Assembly (NCBI GenBank): GCA_004431415.1
Contig: QPMI01000666.1
Location: 7,501-71,500, forward strand
From: Cyanophora paradoxa
Taxonomy: Eukaryota > Glaucocystophyceae > Cyanophorales > Cyanophoraceae
Direction: 5' to 3'
Length of the DNA stretch: 64,000 nucleotides
The position numbers and the translations under genes were made by a program. This document shows positions 20,956 through 33,503 of this stretch, one piece after another (the first letter of the stretch is position 1; every line of letters starts with the position of its first letter). A model generated the notes under the pieces. The model worked only from the letters and a program-made list of their open reading frames with translations. It did not search any database and was not told the DNA's origin.

Positions 20956-22954
20956 ATGGTCAGCTTCGCCGCGAGCTTTGCCGCGAGCTGCGGCGCCCGG
21001 GATCGGCGGCTGCCAGCGCCGGGCACTGCTGAGATCGCCCGTCCGCCGGCAACGTCCGGCTATGCCGCCAGCCGCCGTAGCTTCCTCGGCCGGGTGCTAG
21101 CTGCGCCTTCTCTCTCGGCTCGTACGTTTGTCACACGCACGAGCGAGGTGCGCGGCCGTCTCGGTTCGGGATCCGCGCCGCCTGATCCGCGCCGCCTGAT
21201 CCGCGCGCCATACCAGCGCTTTCCCGGCCCAGTCGCTTCGGCGAACGCCTCTGCTGGCGATGCCGAGCGGGTCGAGCTGCGCAAAAACCTCGAGGCGCTC
21301 ATGGCCCGTCAGAATCTGACCAGCGAGGAGACGGCCGTGGCCATGGACGCCTTCCTCTCCGGCCGAGTGCGCTGCCTGCCCATCCGCTATTCCCCGTCAC
21401 TCACCCGCGGCATCGCGCTGCAGGCGGATCCGCACCAGACGGCCGCGTTCCTTGTGCTGCTGAGGGCGAAGGGTGAGACGGCGGCGGAGCTGGCGGGGAT
21501 GGCGCGCGCGATGAAGGCAAAGTCCGTGCGAGTCAGCTGCAAGTCAAAGGTTCTCGACATCGTCGGCACCGGCGGGGACGGCGCTTCCACTGTGAACATC
21601 TCGACTGCCGCCTCCGGTACCTTCTCAATCCAAGAGGCTCGCTCATGACACTGAACCGCTGCTCGCCAGTCCTTTGCGCGGCGGCGGGGGCGCGCATCGC
21701 GAAGCATGGCTCGAGATCCGTGTCAAGCAAGTGCGGGAGCGCAGACGTGCTGGAGGCGCTCGGGGTGAACGTCGAGCTCGGCCCCGAGGCCGTCGCGCGC
21801 TGTGTGGATGAGTGCGGCGTCGCGTTCATGTTCGCCCCCTTCTTTCACCCAGCGATGAAGGTAAACGCGTGGTCTCTGTCCGCACGCCAGCCCTCACAGT
21901 GCGCCCGTGCAGGCCGTCTCCCCCATCCGCACAGCCCTCAAGGTGCGCAGCGGGGGCCCGCCCTCGCCGGTTGCCGGTTAGAGCGATTGCCTGTCGAAGG
22001 TGCGGACAGCGTTCAACCTGCTGGGGCCGCTCACGAACCCCGCGGGAGCTACTTTCAAGGTGCGACGGGCGGTGAGGGTCGCCGGCCGTTGAGAGAGTGC
22101 CCTCTTGCAGGTGATCGGGGTCGCGTCACCGGAGCTCGTGGACCTGATTGCGGCGACTGCGCACGAACTCAGCGACTTCGAACGCGTTTGGGTGGTCCAC
22201 AGGCAACCGAGACCCTGCCTGCTGCCCTCAGGGTCGTGCCAACGCGTGCCCCCATTCACGCAGTTGTGGTACAGACGAATTCACGCCTATGGGACCTTCA
22301 GAGGTCCGCTTTTGCTTGGCTTTGAGTCTTTCTGCGCTGAATTGGCGCTCACCAAGGTTGTGGAGGTCACACGGGCTGGCGTCGGGCCGCGGTTCACAGT
22401 AGACCCGCTGGATTACGGCATCCCGCGGTGCTGGCGTCGCTGAATGTTTGGGCTTGCTTAGTCCAAACCCAGTTCACCGCAGGTGCTCTGTTTCTGATCT
22501 GCAGGCGGGGGAGGGGTACCGGGAGGATAATGCGCGCGCTCTTCGGGAGGTCTTCAGCGGTGCCCAGGTGGGCTCGATGGGCTTTTGACTCGGCCTCTGC
22601 TTTGTAACGATGCGGTGGCGGTAGGGGCCTATCGCGGATGCTATCGTCCTGAATGCAGGTGTCGGCCTCCACGTCGCCGGAGTCGCCAGCACTCTGAAAG
22701 AGGGCATCGAGCTCGCACGCGAGACCCAGGTCTATCCCTCCCCCCCTCCCCCTCGAAAAAGAAGAAGCACCCACACCCCGCTCTCTACCTTGCCCACCTT
22801 TTTTCCTTTTCCTACTCCCATCCCCATTCCGCTGCCCAACAGCCATCCCCAGGGGTACACAATGCACTGATCCCACTCGCAGCTGTCAGGGCGTCCCGTA
22901 GAAACCCTGGAGAAGTGGGCGTCCCTGACACAGACACTTGCGCGCTCTAGCTAG
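20956..22954 (+). CDS. trpD: anthranilate phosphoribosyltransferase, organelle-targeted
   Basis: Second step of tryptophan synthesis: anthranilate plus PRPP gives phosphoribosyl-anthranilate. The first ~80 residues ([20 protein letters not shown], then [14 protein letters not shown]) are Ser/Ala/Arg-rich, like a plastid or mitochondrial transit peptide. The mature part has [40 protein letters not shown] (PRPP loop), then across an intron [20 protein letters not shown] and [10 protein letters not shown]. Next come [96 protein letters not shown] and [20 protein letters not shown]; stop TAG at 22952-22954. KHGNRS reads KHGSRS here. The usual GLDE metal motif falls at an unresolved exon join (22206-22340). 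About nine exons. Confidence 0.92.
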
Positions 22955-23133
22955 TTGGATTTATGCCAACCTCTCAGATTCCGGAGTGAAGTGTGCTTCC
23001 AGCAGCAACTGGACCGCATTGCTCACCCCGAGCCATTACAGCGAAAACTCTTACTGGCTCACTGGATGGGCTGAGTTGGGGCTGGGAGGCGTGCACCTGC
23101 CTAAGGCTAGCGCCTCATTTCCCCGAGGAAACT
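22955..23133. other. intergenic between trpD and segment B
   Basis: Short 3' flank of trpD. No gene or repeat recognised. Confidence 0.5.
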
Positions 23134-23135
23134 CT

Positions 23136-23202
23136 GCGTTCAGCGTAGACAGAGCTAGCTAGCTAGCTGTGAACTACGCCTGTCTGGGCTACGCATAGGA
23201 AG
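23136..23202. repeat. 63-bp border motif, copy 3 of 3
   Basis: Nearly identical to the copy at 18049-18115. It marks the left edge of duplicated segment B. Confidence 0.8.
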
Positions 23203-23780
23203 GTGCGGCCCTCGCCGTTGCCGGCCCGGCCGTTGCCCCCCCGAGGCCCGTAAGGGGAGTAACGCTCCACCCCCGCACAGCCTAAGCCGCGTGCGTGTCG
23301 TGTGCAGCATCGCGTTGTCGTTCTTGGGCGGTGGGAGTTCCTGCAGGCCCAGCGGGGCCGGGACCCGTCGGTAGCCTGCGCGGGGGCGGCGCACGCGCGG
23401 AGGGGGGTCAGATCGGAATTGAATCGAAGCGCCCTGAAATCGAAATCGAAATCGAAGGCGCGCACTCGGGGAAAGCGCGAAAGCGCGATCCCTCCCTGGT
23501 CGATTCTGCAGGGCGGCGGAAGCGCGCAGAGGGGGGTCAGACAGCGCACGCGAGATCGGAGGCGGGGCGGGCACCCAGGGGTTCCAATCCACGCTCCGCG
23601 AGGGTAGATTGGCGGGCCTCCCAGTGCGAGTGCCTGCACGCGCGGGGTTGCGAACGCGGGCATTCCAACGCGGGCGGCGCGCTGCGTCGGCGCGGACCTG
23701 GGCGCGCTCGGCCTCGTCGGGGAGAAAGCCTGCAGCGTTGCGCGCGCGCGCGGCGTCAAACCGAGAGGACGCGCCGGCGC

Positions 23781-24237
23781 GCGAAGAGGAACTCTTGCGC
23801 GTCCTGCTGCAACCCGCCTCTGAAGACTCTCTTGCTTCCCGCAACCGCTTCCTTGAGACGGTCGCCCGAGAGCCCGCGTTCGCCCGACGCCCCGAGCAGC
23901 TGCGCGGGGAGGCTGTCATTGCCTCACCCCGATCGGGGCGCGCGGGGAGGGAGGGGGAGGCGCGCACTTGGGGGATCAGTCGCTTGAGCTCGCGGTGGAT
24001 GCCGCCGGCGGGGCCTTGGGCGGGGTCCAGGGAGAGAACGGTTTCGGCGAACTGCGGGAGGCTCACGATGCACTGCACGGGCGCGTTGATGTAGCACATG
24101 TTCTCCCCGGGCGGGTTCGGCAGCCCGCGGCGAACGCCGTTCTGGTTGCCCCCGCGCGTTCCATCAGCAAAGGGATGGCAGACGCAGCGGTAGAGCGATA
24201 GCGAGACGCGCAAAAAGTGGGCGGTGAGAGCCCGCAC
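23781..24237 (-). pseudogene. ubiquitin-specific protease 5' fragment (copy B), truncated
   Basis: Same Cys box as copy A (reading GENMCYINAPVQC, Ala to Glu change). It keeps the QQDAQEFLF start of the next exon. The match ends at 23781, where the deletion joins it to unrelated sequence, so everything after QQDAQEFLF is lost. It cannot encode a working protease. Confidence 0.8.
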
Positions 24238-24489
24238 GCGAGGAGGCGGTACGTATACACGGAATACAAACGCGCTCGATGACCGTAGCGTACGCGCGCA
24301 TGTCGCACGGCCGCACCGAGGGGGTGTTCATCTGCGCCTGCGTTGTGAAAGCTGGTGCGCGCGTCAGTGTGCGCAAGTGCCGCTGAAACATTGACGATGC
24401 AGTACAGTACCTCGGCCTAGACGTATGCGGCTGGGATTGATATCGGCGTGGCTAGCGCTGGTTTGTTGTGCGTGCAGGGGTACGCATGA

Positions 24490-24864
24490 AGACCAACGCA
24501 CGTGACTTTCGTCCAATTGCAACTTTCGTCCAACTTTCTTCCAATTGCATGGTACTTTCGTCCGACTTTCGTCCAATTTTCAAGTTTTCGTCCAGATCAA
24601 TTGCAACTTGGCAAGGACGTCCTAACTTAGTAATCGTAATCAGATCAAAGCTAAGACGTCCTAATTATGATCGTAATCGCAGAAGATCCAGGAAACTCTA
24701 GCTGCAGCTGGGTGTGCACCCGTGCAGGTTCCTCGCGGGCCTGCTACTAGTACTGTGCCAGAGGTCGACTGTACACAGTTGGGCGAATGAGGTCGTTTCG
24801 ATTGTTACAGAATGTCATTGCGCAAGCAAAGAAAAAGGAAAGGCAGAAATACAGCTGTGTGCTC
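24490..24864. other. intergenic with CTTTCGTCCAA repeats
   Basis: 24500-24595 contains about six degenerate copies of CTTTCGTCCAA(CT/TT). 24610-24685 carries GACGTCCTAA and GATCGTAATC phrases. No gene. Confidence 0.6.
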
Positions 24865-26787
24865 TCACCGAGAGGAGACGACGGCGCCGCGGCCTGTTGC
24901 GGAATTCTGGGACCTAGCGAAAGCACTTGCGGCACTTGCGGCGCGGCGAGCTGTTTCGACCGGCGAAAGCTTGTCATCGACGATGGGACCGGCGACTGGC
25001 TGCAGCGACGACGGGATCGACGAGTACGACTCGATGGGGGGCGGCGGCGGTTTCCTGGCGACGCGCTGGTCCATCCACCGAATGACGTCTGTCATCACAC
25101 GCTGCACAGAGAGTCGGACACGTAGCACACGTATGGGCAACGGGGCGAGAACTGACCGACTTCTCTGGCTCGTGGAAAAGATCGTGGTACAGGCCACGGT
25201 ACAGCTGAATCGCCTTGTCCCGGGAAGAGGCTGATTGGTACAACTCCTTGGAGCCCGCAGGGTCCGTCGTGGCGTCCGCCGTGCCTGGTCGCCGCGCGTT
25301 GGCTGAGCCCGGATCGCATCCAACCGGCAGACCACGGCCTTACCGTGGCAGACGAGGAAAGGAAAGTGGATGTGGTGGAAATTGTTTGAAATGTTGTCCG
25401 TCACCTGTCGAAGTTCGTCGGCTCCGCGCCAAGACGCAGCAGGGGGGGACGAGATTGCCGGACCCTGATCAGTTCGTATCCCATCCTTGCCTTGACAGGA
25501 CCCTTGTATGTCAAGGGGTCGCGTTTCTTCGCGATGACTGCCCAGGTTGAAAAGATTATCAAAAAAAGGCGCAAGACGCCCGCTTCGACTGCACAGACCT
25601 GCTTTCTTGTCACGGCTGGAAGCGCCTCCAGGAAGGGGGGAGGCCCAGAGGTAAGGGAAGAGTTTCGCGGCGACACTGCAGCTGGTCAGCAAAGAAAAGA
25701 CTGGCAGGCCTGGACGGGGTTTGCGCACGGCGCAAATCTCTTCAGCACGGGGTTGGGATGGATCTTCACGGCAGGCGCAGAGAGCACCACCCCGTGGAAT
25801 GTGTCGCCGGCCGCCCTTGCAGTCTTTAGAACGATATCAGAAGACAGAAGAAAAAAACGAAGAGAAAAGTACGCGAGCATGCCTGAATGGCGATAGCGCC
25901 GCCCATCGAGTGTCTGGTGAAAAAGACGACATGATTTAATCGCGGAATTCGAAAACACGCGAATTCGAATGCAGGCACCCAATCATGAAGCAGGGCACGT
26001 TCGGATAGCGCGCGCGGACGCGGCGGACATGGTTCAGCGCGTCGTGTACGTAGAAATCGAAATTGTCCACGTATGCACGGAAGCCACCACTGCGTCCGTG
26101 ACCTGCAAGCGGAGAATAAGCCCCTAAATCAGCTTGCCAAGAAAAAAAACTGGGCTATGGGGGCTTGCCATGGTGATCCCACGAGTAGACCGCATAACCG
26201 GCGCGCGTGAACTCTTCTGCGACATGCTTGTAGCGCCCACTATGCTCGTTCAGCCCGTGCGCGACAAAGACGACCGCCCTGCAGAAGGTTCTAGTAAGTC
26301 GCAGACCTGCGCGCCGGCGCGGGGTAACGCACTTAGGCCTGCCCTTGGGCAGCCAAGCCTGCACAAACAGCTTCCTTCCAGTTACGCTGCACGCGTAACC
26401 GTGGTTGTGGCCAGGCTGGAAGGAAACCGGCGTCTCGCGGCACGTGGGTCGGCCAAAGAGGCGCTTAACGGGCGCGACCATGGCGTCGAAAATGTGATGG
26501 AGGTAGTGGTGTGGATGAGGATCGCTCAGTTCCTGCGGCGAAGAGCGCCCACGCCCAAGCTCGTGGAACTCCGAAGTGCGTTCCAGCGGAGCGGCCTGGA
26601 GGAAGCCGAAGGTCTTTTTGCTGCTTGCACGCTCGCTGGAAGCTTCCTCGTGCGACGCGCCCGACGATCCTTGCACAAAACCCGAGGCGCGGGCTTGCGG
26701 GCTGTGCTCAGCAGCTCCGCGGCGTGTGCGCAACCGCGGGGAGACTGCGGCCAGCGAGGCCTGCTGCCGGTTCCGCTTGCTGTCCAT
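24865..26787 (-). CDS. monoacylglycerol-lipase-like alpha/beta hydrolase
   Basis: Serine hydrolase of the MGL/lysophospholipase type, releasing fatty acids from monoglycerides or related esters. It starts MDSKRNRQQ at 26787 with a Ser/Arg-rich leader of about 110 residues, then CSVTGRKLFVQAWLPKGRPK. An intron follows, then VVFVAHGLNEHSGRYKHVAE (the HG..EH motif), AGYAVYSWDHHG, then GRSGGFRAYVDNFDFYVHDA. The nucleophile elbow is HSMGGAIAIQACS at about 25870-25910. Then come FHGVVLSAPAVKIHPNPVLK, LFPYLWASPLP, DPLTYKGPVKARMGYELIRV, FPFLVCHGKA, and YRGLYHDLFHEPEK with the catalytic His. It ends VMTDVIRWMDQRVARKPPPP plus a Ser/Ala tail, stop at 24865. All recognisable family blocks are in order; the catalytic Asp is expected just after HGKA at an exon join. 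About nine exons. Confidence 0.88.
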
Positions 26788-28187
26788 TTATGGCGATGAT
26801 TTACGGCGTTGGGCCGGTCCGCCGCGGCGTGGATAGAAAGGAAGATTGCGCGCGCCTTCGTCCGGAGCTGCACCAGGGCCGCTATTTGAAGTCTTTGCCC
26901 GCTGCGGCGAACACCTCGCTGCGGTGAACGGTGGTTGGAAGGCGGCTGCGCCGCCGAAACCGAGCTGATGGCTGATTATGAGGGGGTACAGGCGCGCGTA
27001 GCACTCCGGCTTCCTATATAGCCTAGTATGTCGCCGAGTCGCACCGCGGCCAGGCGTTGCTCTCGAGCTCCCTCCCGGCCTGACCGTACCGTAGTACGCG
27101 TTGCCCACGGCATGCGCAAGCCTTGTAATTCAATGACTAGCTAGCTGTAGCGCTCCCGGCCGCGCCGGCGCGCGCCCGGACGTGGCGGCGCCGACCCGGC
27201 GTGGCGCAGATCGCATGCGCATGCCATAATCAGTCTGAATGATCGTTCGTGGCCCCGGCGCATTGCGCGACGGCAGCCCGGCCGCGGACTGGAATTTGAA
27301 ATCTTATGTACGTATGAGTCTACTACTAGGCTAGGAGGTCTTCCGGTCCGGCGGCGGCGGCACGCTAGCGCTGCCGGTGTCCGGCGGCCGAGGGCCAGGT
27401 GCGCACTCGATTCACCCAGGCCTCGTACCTCGCATTCACTCACATTCGACCAGTGCGGCGACTGTGCGAAGCTCGCACTGGGTCACGGGGGCACGACGGT
27501 CGTCAAGTACGTATATATATACCTATGCAGCCTCGCAGCCGACCAGGAGATCGATTTCGACGTCATTCGCGAGGACATAGAGTGGCCTCTCCAAGGGCGG
27601 TTAACGTTCATCCAATTTTACTGCAACAGTGTCTGTCCTATGCAATGAAGTTCAGAACTTGAGCTCGCGATTGAAATCAAACTTTGAAACTTATTCAAAA
27701 AGAAATCGAAATCCAACCAAACTTCAAGGCTTTGCCTTTGGATCGTGTACCGTGGCACGCGGTTGCTCAAGCTCAGATTGAACTTCGATCTCAGGGCTTT
27801 TCAAGTTTCCAGTTTAATTTCGATATAGATCTGAACGCCTGGCGCCCCTGGCGTAGGCTTTTTTTTGGAAAGCGGTAATCTAATTTAAGACACAGTCCAG
27901 GGCCCCTGGCGTAGGCTGAATCCATGTCGGGTCCCCAAAGCCTGTAGGGGCTCCTGCCACCGCCCTGAGCCTCTCCCACCTTCCCAAGACATGATGCCGC
28001 ACCCGCCGCGCTGTCCCAGTGGCACTGGCTCCTGCAGCCGCGCAGGGCCAGTGGCACCTAGTGGCACCCAGTGGCACCAGTGGCACCCCTGAGAGAGCAA
28101 CGCAAGGCCCGGCTCGCCGGGTGCAAGCTCGTCGGGCTGAGCTCGACCTGTGTCGGCTCAAACAAGAGGGAACTTGGACAACCTCAT
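26788..28187. other. intergenic, no gene seen
   Basis: Left part (26800-27560) is GC-rich with short chance frames only. 27650-27870 is AT-richer. CCCCTGGCGTAGGCT occurs twice (about 27846 and 27902). AGTGGCACC(T/C) is tandemly repeated at 28014-28086. No RNA gene recognised. Confidence 0.5.
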
Positions 28188-28943
<756 letters not shown>

Positions 28944-29172
28944 CCCCACGCCTCCTGCCCCGCTTCTGTGCAACTGCTGCCGTGCAAGAAGACCTACTGC
29001 GGCAGTTCTGCGGCAAGTTTTGTAACTTTTGCGGCGAGTTTTGGCACTGTTTTGCTGTAAGGGGGGTAACAAGTTTTCAGTTCGAGGTCATCCGCAACAC
29101 CAACCGCGGTTTGGCCCTTAGCTGCTTAGCCGCCTCGCTAAGCTGAATATAAGCCGCTCGGCCAACCCCCTC
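28944..29172. promoter_or_regulatory. putative bidirectional promoter
   Basis: 229 bp between the start codons of RPB6 (-) and the coiled-coil/PH gene (+). It contains AGTTTTGTAACTTTTGCGGCGAG-type T-rich tracts and GCTTAGC repeats; no standard box is recognised. Inferred from layout. Confidence 0.35.
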
Positions 29173-32100
29173 ATGGAGCCGGGCGCTTCCGACGAGCTCA
29201 GCGCCCTAGAACGGCAACGACAGCAGCTGCACGACCACGAGATCTCGCTCCTGCGGACGGAGCTTTACGCGCAGAGCGCGCAGGCTACCAAGCTGATGTC
29301 AGAGCTGTGCGTTTCCCGGCTGGGCCGCTGGGCGCCTCGCTCGGTGTGAGGACCTTCTAACGCGTACATGCCCGTGCCAGCGGCGACGCTCGAAGAAATA
29401 TCAGGCATCTCGAAGAGCGAGTAGCTCGACCCAGCGCCGGGGCGCCTCCCGTTGCTGAAGGCGAGTTCAGCGCGTTCTTCGGAATAGTTCAGCGCGTTCG
29501 GAATAACAGTTTGCGGCATCCGTGCCGTTGTACTCTTCGCGCCTCTCAGTCTTGCTGCAGCACCACTACAGCCCCGCGTCAGGATCCCGGAGCCGGCGCT
29601 GAGTCGTGAACGGGAGCTTGGACGCTCATTCGTGCAGCCGCGGGATCTCGACCTCAGCCGAGATCGCAGCCTGCTCACAGACCGCCTCACGCGCGAGAAC
29701 GCCGAGCTGACGGCGCAAGTGGAATCTCTGAAACGCGAGCTGGAGCGAGTGCGGGCGGCCGAGGTGCGGGCGGCTTAGCTATAGCGAGAGCCAGTCGGGA
29801 ACTGACGTCCAGCCAGCTTCGTCTGCGATCCGATGAGCAGCAGTGCCTCCAGCTCCAAGGTTTGCCGCCATGCGCACAGCCCCACCGGAAGTACTGAAGC
29901 TCCGTGGACAGAGGACGTCGAACTGCTGCGCGACGCGCTGACAACTGCGCGGACGGACGCGCTTGCGTACGAGAAGGACATTCTGCAGCTTCGCTCCGAG
30001 GCTCGCCCCTCTCTGCCTTGGGGCGCGGGCCATGCTGTGATCGCGGCCGTGCAGAACCGAATCCTGCGGACGCAGCTGGCGCAGCGGGAGGGGCGGGATG
30101 CGGAGGAGTCGCACCGGGCGCGAAACGAGGTCGTTTCGCTGGAACAGCGGCTGGCCGACGCGCACGCCGCACTGCGGGAAGAGCGCGAGCGCGCGGCAAG
30201 CCTGGAAGAGCAGCTCGCAGCCAAAGAGGAGCGGTCCGCTTCCCTGGGTGCAGCGCTCCGCAGCGAAGAGGCGCTCGTCGCCCGCTGTACCGCCCAGGTC
30301 GGGCCCCGTGCGCTTTTCGCGCAGCGCCGCTAACGGGGAGACGGCAGCTGGAGGCAGCGCGCGAACAGGCAGCGGCTGCGAGCGGGGCGGCACGGGAGGC
30401 GGAGGAGCGGGGCCGGGAGCTCAGGTCGGCGCTGCGGGCGTCGGAGCGGGCTCTTGAGGAGCGCGATGCCGATGCACGCGGCCTCGCCCGCGAGGCGCAT
30501 CCCGCCCGCCCGCACGCGCCCCCCGTCCACCTGAGAAACCGCAGAGCGAGAGCCTGCGGCGCGCGCTGGCGGCAGCGGAGGAGGAAGCGCGGCAGTGGCG
30601 GGAGGCGGCCGAGCGGGCGGAGGAGCGGCTGCGGGGGCAGACGGGCGAGGCCGAGCGCGTGCGCGGGGCGGCCCTGCAACTCGCGGTCGGTGGCCCGCCC
30701 CGGTACCGCGGCGCGGGCGATGGGGGCAGCAGGGCGGCTTCCAGGAACTGCGGGAGCGGTACAGCGCGATGCTGCGCGAGTCGGCGCGGCGCGAGGCGGA
30801 GTCCTCCTCCCTGCGCCGCAGGCTCCTCAGCATCGTTCGCGACGGCGACGCGCCCGGGACCCGCCCCGCGCACCCTGAAGCCGAGGCCCTCCTCGAGAAG
30901 GCGCGCGCTGGTCCCGCCCCGAGGCCCGCCGCAGCCTCACCGGCCCGCAGCTCGAGGGCTTCCGGGGGAGCGCTTCCCCGCCCCGGGCGCAGGGCACACT
31001 GGAGGACCCCCGCGTGCTTGAGCTGGAGCGCGGCGTCGAGCGGCGCGCTCGCCCGCCGCCGCGCCGACGCGCCCCTGACGCGCCCTGCAGGCTGCTCGCC
31101 GCCCTCGGGGAGAACGACACGAGCGCGCTGCGGGCCGACGAACAGCTTGTCGCTTCCGCCCGCGCCCTTCGCAGGCCCTCCACCCCGGATCGCCTCGCCC
31201 GCCCCCGCGGTCCGCCCCACGCCTGCGCCACCCGCACGGCGGCGACGCGGGCGCAGGCGAGGGGCGCGAGGTGGGAGGGAGCCCCCGGCGGGCGTTGCCG
31301 TCGCCCCCGCTCAGGCGCTACGGGCGAGATTCGCTCCTCGACAGCGAGCCGCGGCGCCGGCGGCCCCTTTCGGCCCCTCCGCCGCCTCGGCGGGGACCCG
31401 CAGAGGAAGGCCACGAGACGGATGGAGAGCTGGACGCGGCGCGGGCGTCTGACCGCGACATCGCCATCGACAACCCCGCCCGGCCCCGCTCCGCCCACCG
31501 GTACCCACCCCTCGCACGCCCTGCCCCGTCATGCTCCCCACGCCCGATCAACGTCCCGCAGATCCTCGGGGCGGGCGCCCGCGGCGGCCCCCGCGGCGCC
31601 GACCCCACCGCCGCTGTTGGCATTCTCCATCGCGACGCCATCCTGGGCGGCGGCAAACCCGCCGCCGCCGCCCCCCACGCTACTGCGGCCCGAGGCGCGC
31701 GTCGTGGGCCCCATGGCCCCCCCCACCCCCAAGTACCCGAACCGGGAGGAGATGGAGCCGGCTGACCCACTCCCGTCGCCGCCCCGCCACCCGGACTCGC
31801 TCCCCCCGCTGCCCCGCTCCCCCAACACGGGGCCCGTCGCCGAGGCGGCCCCGGCTCCGCGTCCGTCCCCGCCCTCGCGCCCTGCATCAGGCCCCCTCGC
31901 CGCCGCCTCGCCGCCCCGGCCGTCCAGCTCCCTCCAAGCGGGGGCAGGGCCATCGTCGCCTCGCCCGCGGCCGACCCCGCGGGCGGCCTCCCCCGCGCGT
32001 GGCGGCGACGCGGCGGGCCTGCTCGCGCCCCTTCACCGTGGAGACGTCCTGTGCGCGCCCTGCCGCCCGTCCGCGCCCAACCTGCTAGCGGCGCGACCGC

Positions 32101-32835
32101 AGGACCAAGTTTTCTTTCAACTCGCGCGGTCGCTCGCGCCGCTTCGTCGTACTCGAGGGGTCCGCCCTCCGCTGGGGTGACCCCAAGACCCGCCGCCTGA
32201 CCTCCACCGGTGAGCCGCCCGCCGGGAATCGCGCGGGGGCCAACGCGGGCTGCAGCGGACATGCGGGAAGCCCTCCGCATCGACTTCGGGCCCCGCGGGA
32301 GCGCTGCGTTCAAGGTGCACCCCTCACGTGCGATCTGCGCGCGCTGGAAGCCCACGTTAGGGTGGTAGGCGCGTGACTCAGTGCGGGACGCGCCCTGGCT
32401 ATGCTTCTCTGTCGTCTTCCCGCACCGCACCCTCGACCTCGCCGTGCGGCCTTCACCCTTCTCTTCTCGCCCAACATGCGCCGCCTCACCCGCCGCCAGG
32501 CCTCCAACGAAGCGCAGATGATTGCCTGGTTCCTGGCGCTCCAGGTGCCCTGCGCCAGCCCCGCCTGATGCGCTGCGACCCACGAACCAGCACAGCTCTT
32601 TGTGGAGGGCCGCACAAGCCACGTGCCTCTCGGCCGTCCGCAGCTCGTCTCCTGCATCGCCACCATGAAGGCCCCTTCCGGCGTTGCCGCCGCACCCCAC
32701 ACCTCCCCCCGCAGGTCCCTCACCACTCACTCCCGGTCAAAGACTCCATGCCGCTCACTCTCCTCAGATCTTCCTCTGCGCGGCGCCAGCGCGTCATTGA
32801 CGATTCCTTCCCCCGTTATTGACCTTGTTCTCTGA
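29173..32835 (+). CDS. long coiled-coil protein with C-terminal PH domain
   Basis: Starts MEPGASDELSALERQRQQLH. Exons to about 30900 give a near-continuous coiled coil: RLTRENAELTAQVESLKREL, AHAALREERERAASLEEQLA, LRSALRASERALEERDADAR, ALAAAEEEARQWREAAERAE and LRERYSAMLRESARREAESS. A long Pro/Ala/Arg-rich linker follows (31000-32060). The C-terminus folds as a PH-like domain: KFSFNSRGRSRRFVVLEGSA then LRWGDPKTRRLTS, EALRIDFGPRGSAAFK, CFSVVFPHRTLDLA, and the closing helix SNEAQMIAWFLALQ. A 54-nt GT-AG intron leads to LFVEGRTSHVPLGRPQLVSC and a stop at 32835. PH domains bind phosphoinositides or proteins, so the protein is likely a membrane- or cytoskeleton-linked scaffold. Family not identified; linker exons are uncertain. 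Confidence 0.75.
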
Positions 32836-33471
32836 CCTTGCTCTTCACTGTTAAGGAACTCACCGTGCTCTTCACACGACAACAAAGCTGCCGTGCCCGG
32901 AGGGGAACCCGGAGGGGGCAGCCTCCGGACCTCGTCAATGAATTCGCACACACCAAGACAATTCCGGACCTCGTCGACGCCCGAGCCCATCCGGAGAAAG
33001 ACGTTCCTGGGGGCAGCGAGAGGAATTACGATTAATGACGATTACGCCTAGGCGGGGCAGCGAGAGGAATTACGATTACGATTACGTAAACGAACCGGAG
33101 GGCGGTATGTGAATTACGATTACAATTACTACTAGGCGGGGAGGCGAGAAGAATTACCTTAGTACGAGCAACTTGCCAAGTTGGCAAGTTGAGCCTCGGA
33201 GCAAGCCTTGACTCAGTGAACTCGGAAGGTTTGGGATAGGTTTTCAAGTTTTGGCAAGCCTTCAAAAAAAAGGCTTGACTCAGTGAATTCGAAGGCCTAG
33301 GTTTGGGAAGGCCTTGCTTGTTGAGCCTCGGAAAGGACACATATATAGGTAGAGAGGGGCGTTGTACGTATACGTATACGTATACGTATACGTATCGACT
33401 TCGATACGGCGCTGGCTCCGAGTTCCTCCAACTTCGAATTCCGGCCAACACCGCGATCGGCCGCAGCTAAT
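32836..33471. other. intergenic, simple-sequence-rich
   Basis: 33020-33140 has repeats of GAGAGGAATTACGATTACGA. 33170-33330 has repeated TTGGCAAG and GGCTTGACTCAGTGAA phrases. 33364-33395 is a TACGTA run. No gene. Confidence 0.6.
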
Positions 33472-33503
33472 CATTGAATTATATATATATATATAATTCA
33501 ATG
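33472..33503. repeat. perfect 32-bp AT palindrome
   Basis: CATTGAATTATATATA followed by its exact reverse complement TATATATAATTCAATG. It abuts the SINE; its last 8 bp (ATTCAATG) recur at 33710-33717 beyond the SINE poly(A), compatible with a target-site duplication. Confidence 0.9.

Larger units (their letters stand above)
23134..24489. repeat. duplicated segment, copy B (short form)
   Basis: Matches copy A at both ends but lacks 18672-19644. At the junction about 20 bp (23762-23780) match neither side. A few base changes separate the copies (for example GCGCGAAAGCG versus GGAAAGCGCG near 23470, and GTTCTCC for GTTCGCC near 24102). Confidence 0.9.

Noticed and set aside
23155-24237. 360-codon minus-strand frame across segment B
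   Set aside because: It fuses the protease fragment to out-of-phase sequence across the deletion junction; most of its length is a shadow frame in GC-rich DNA.
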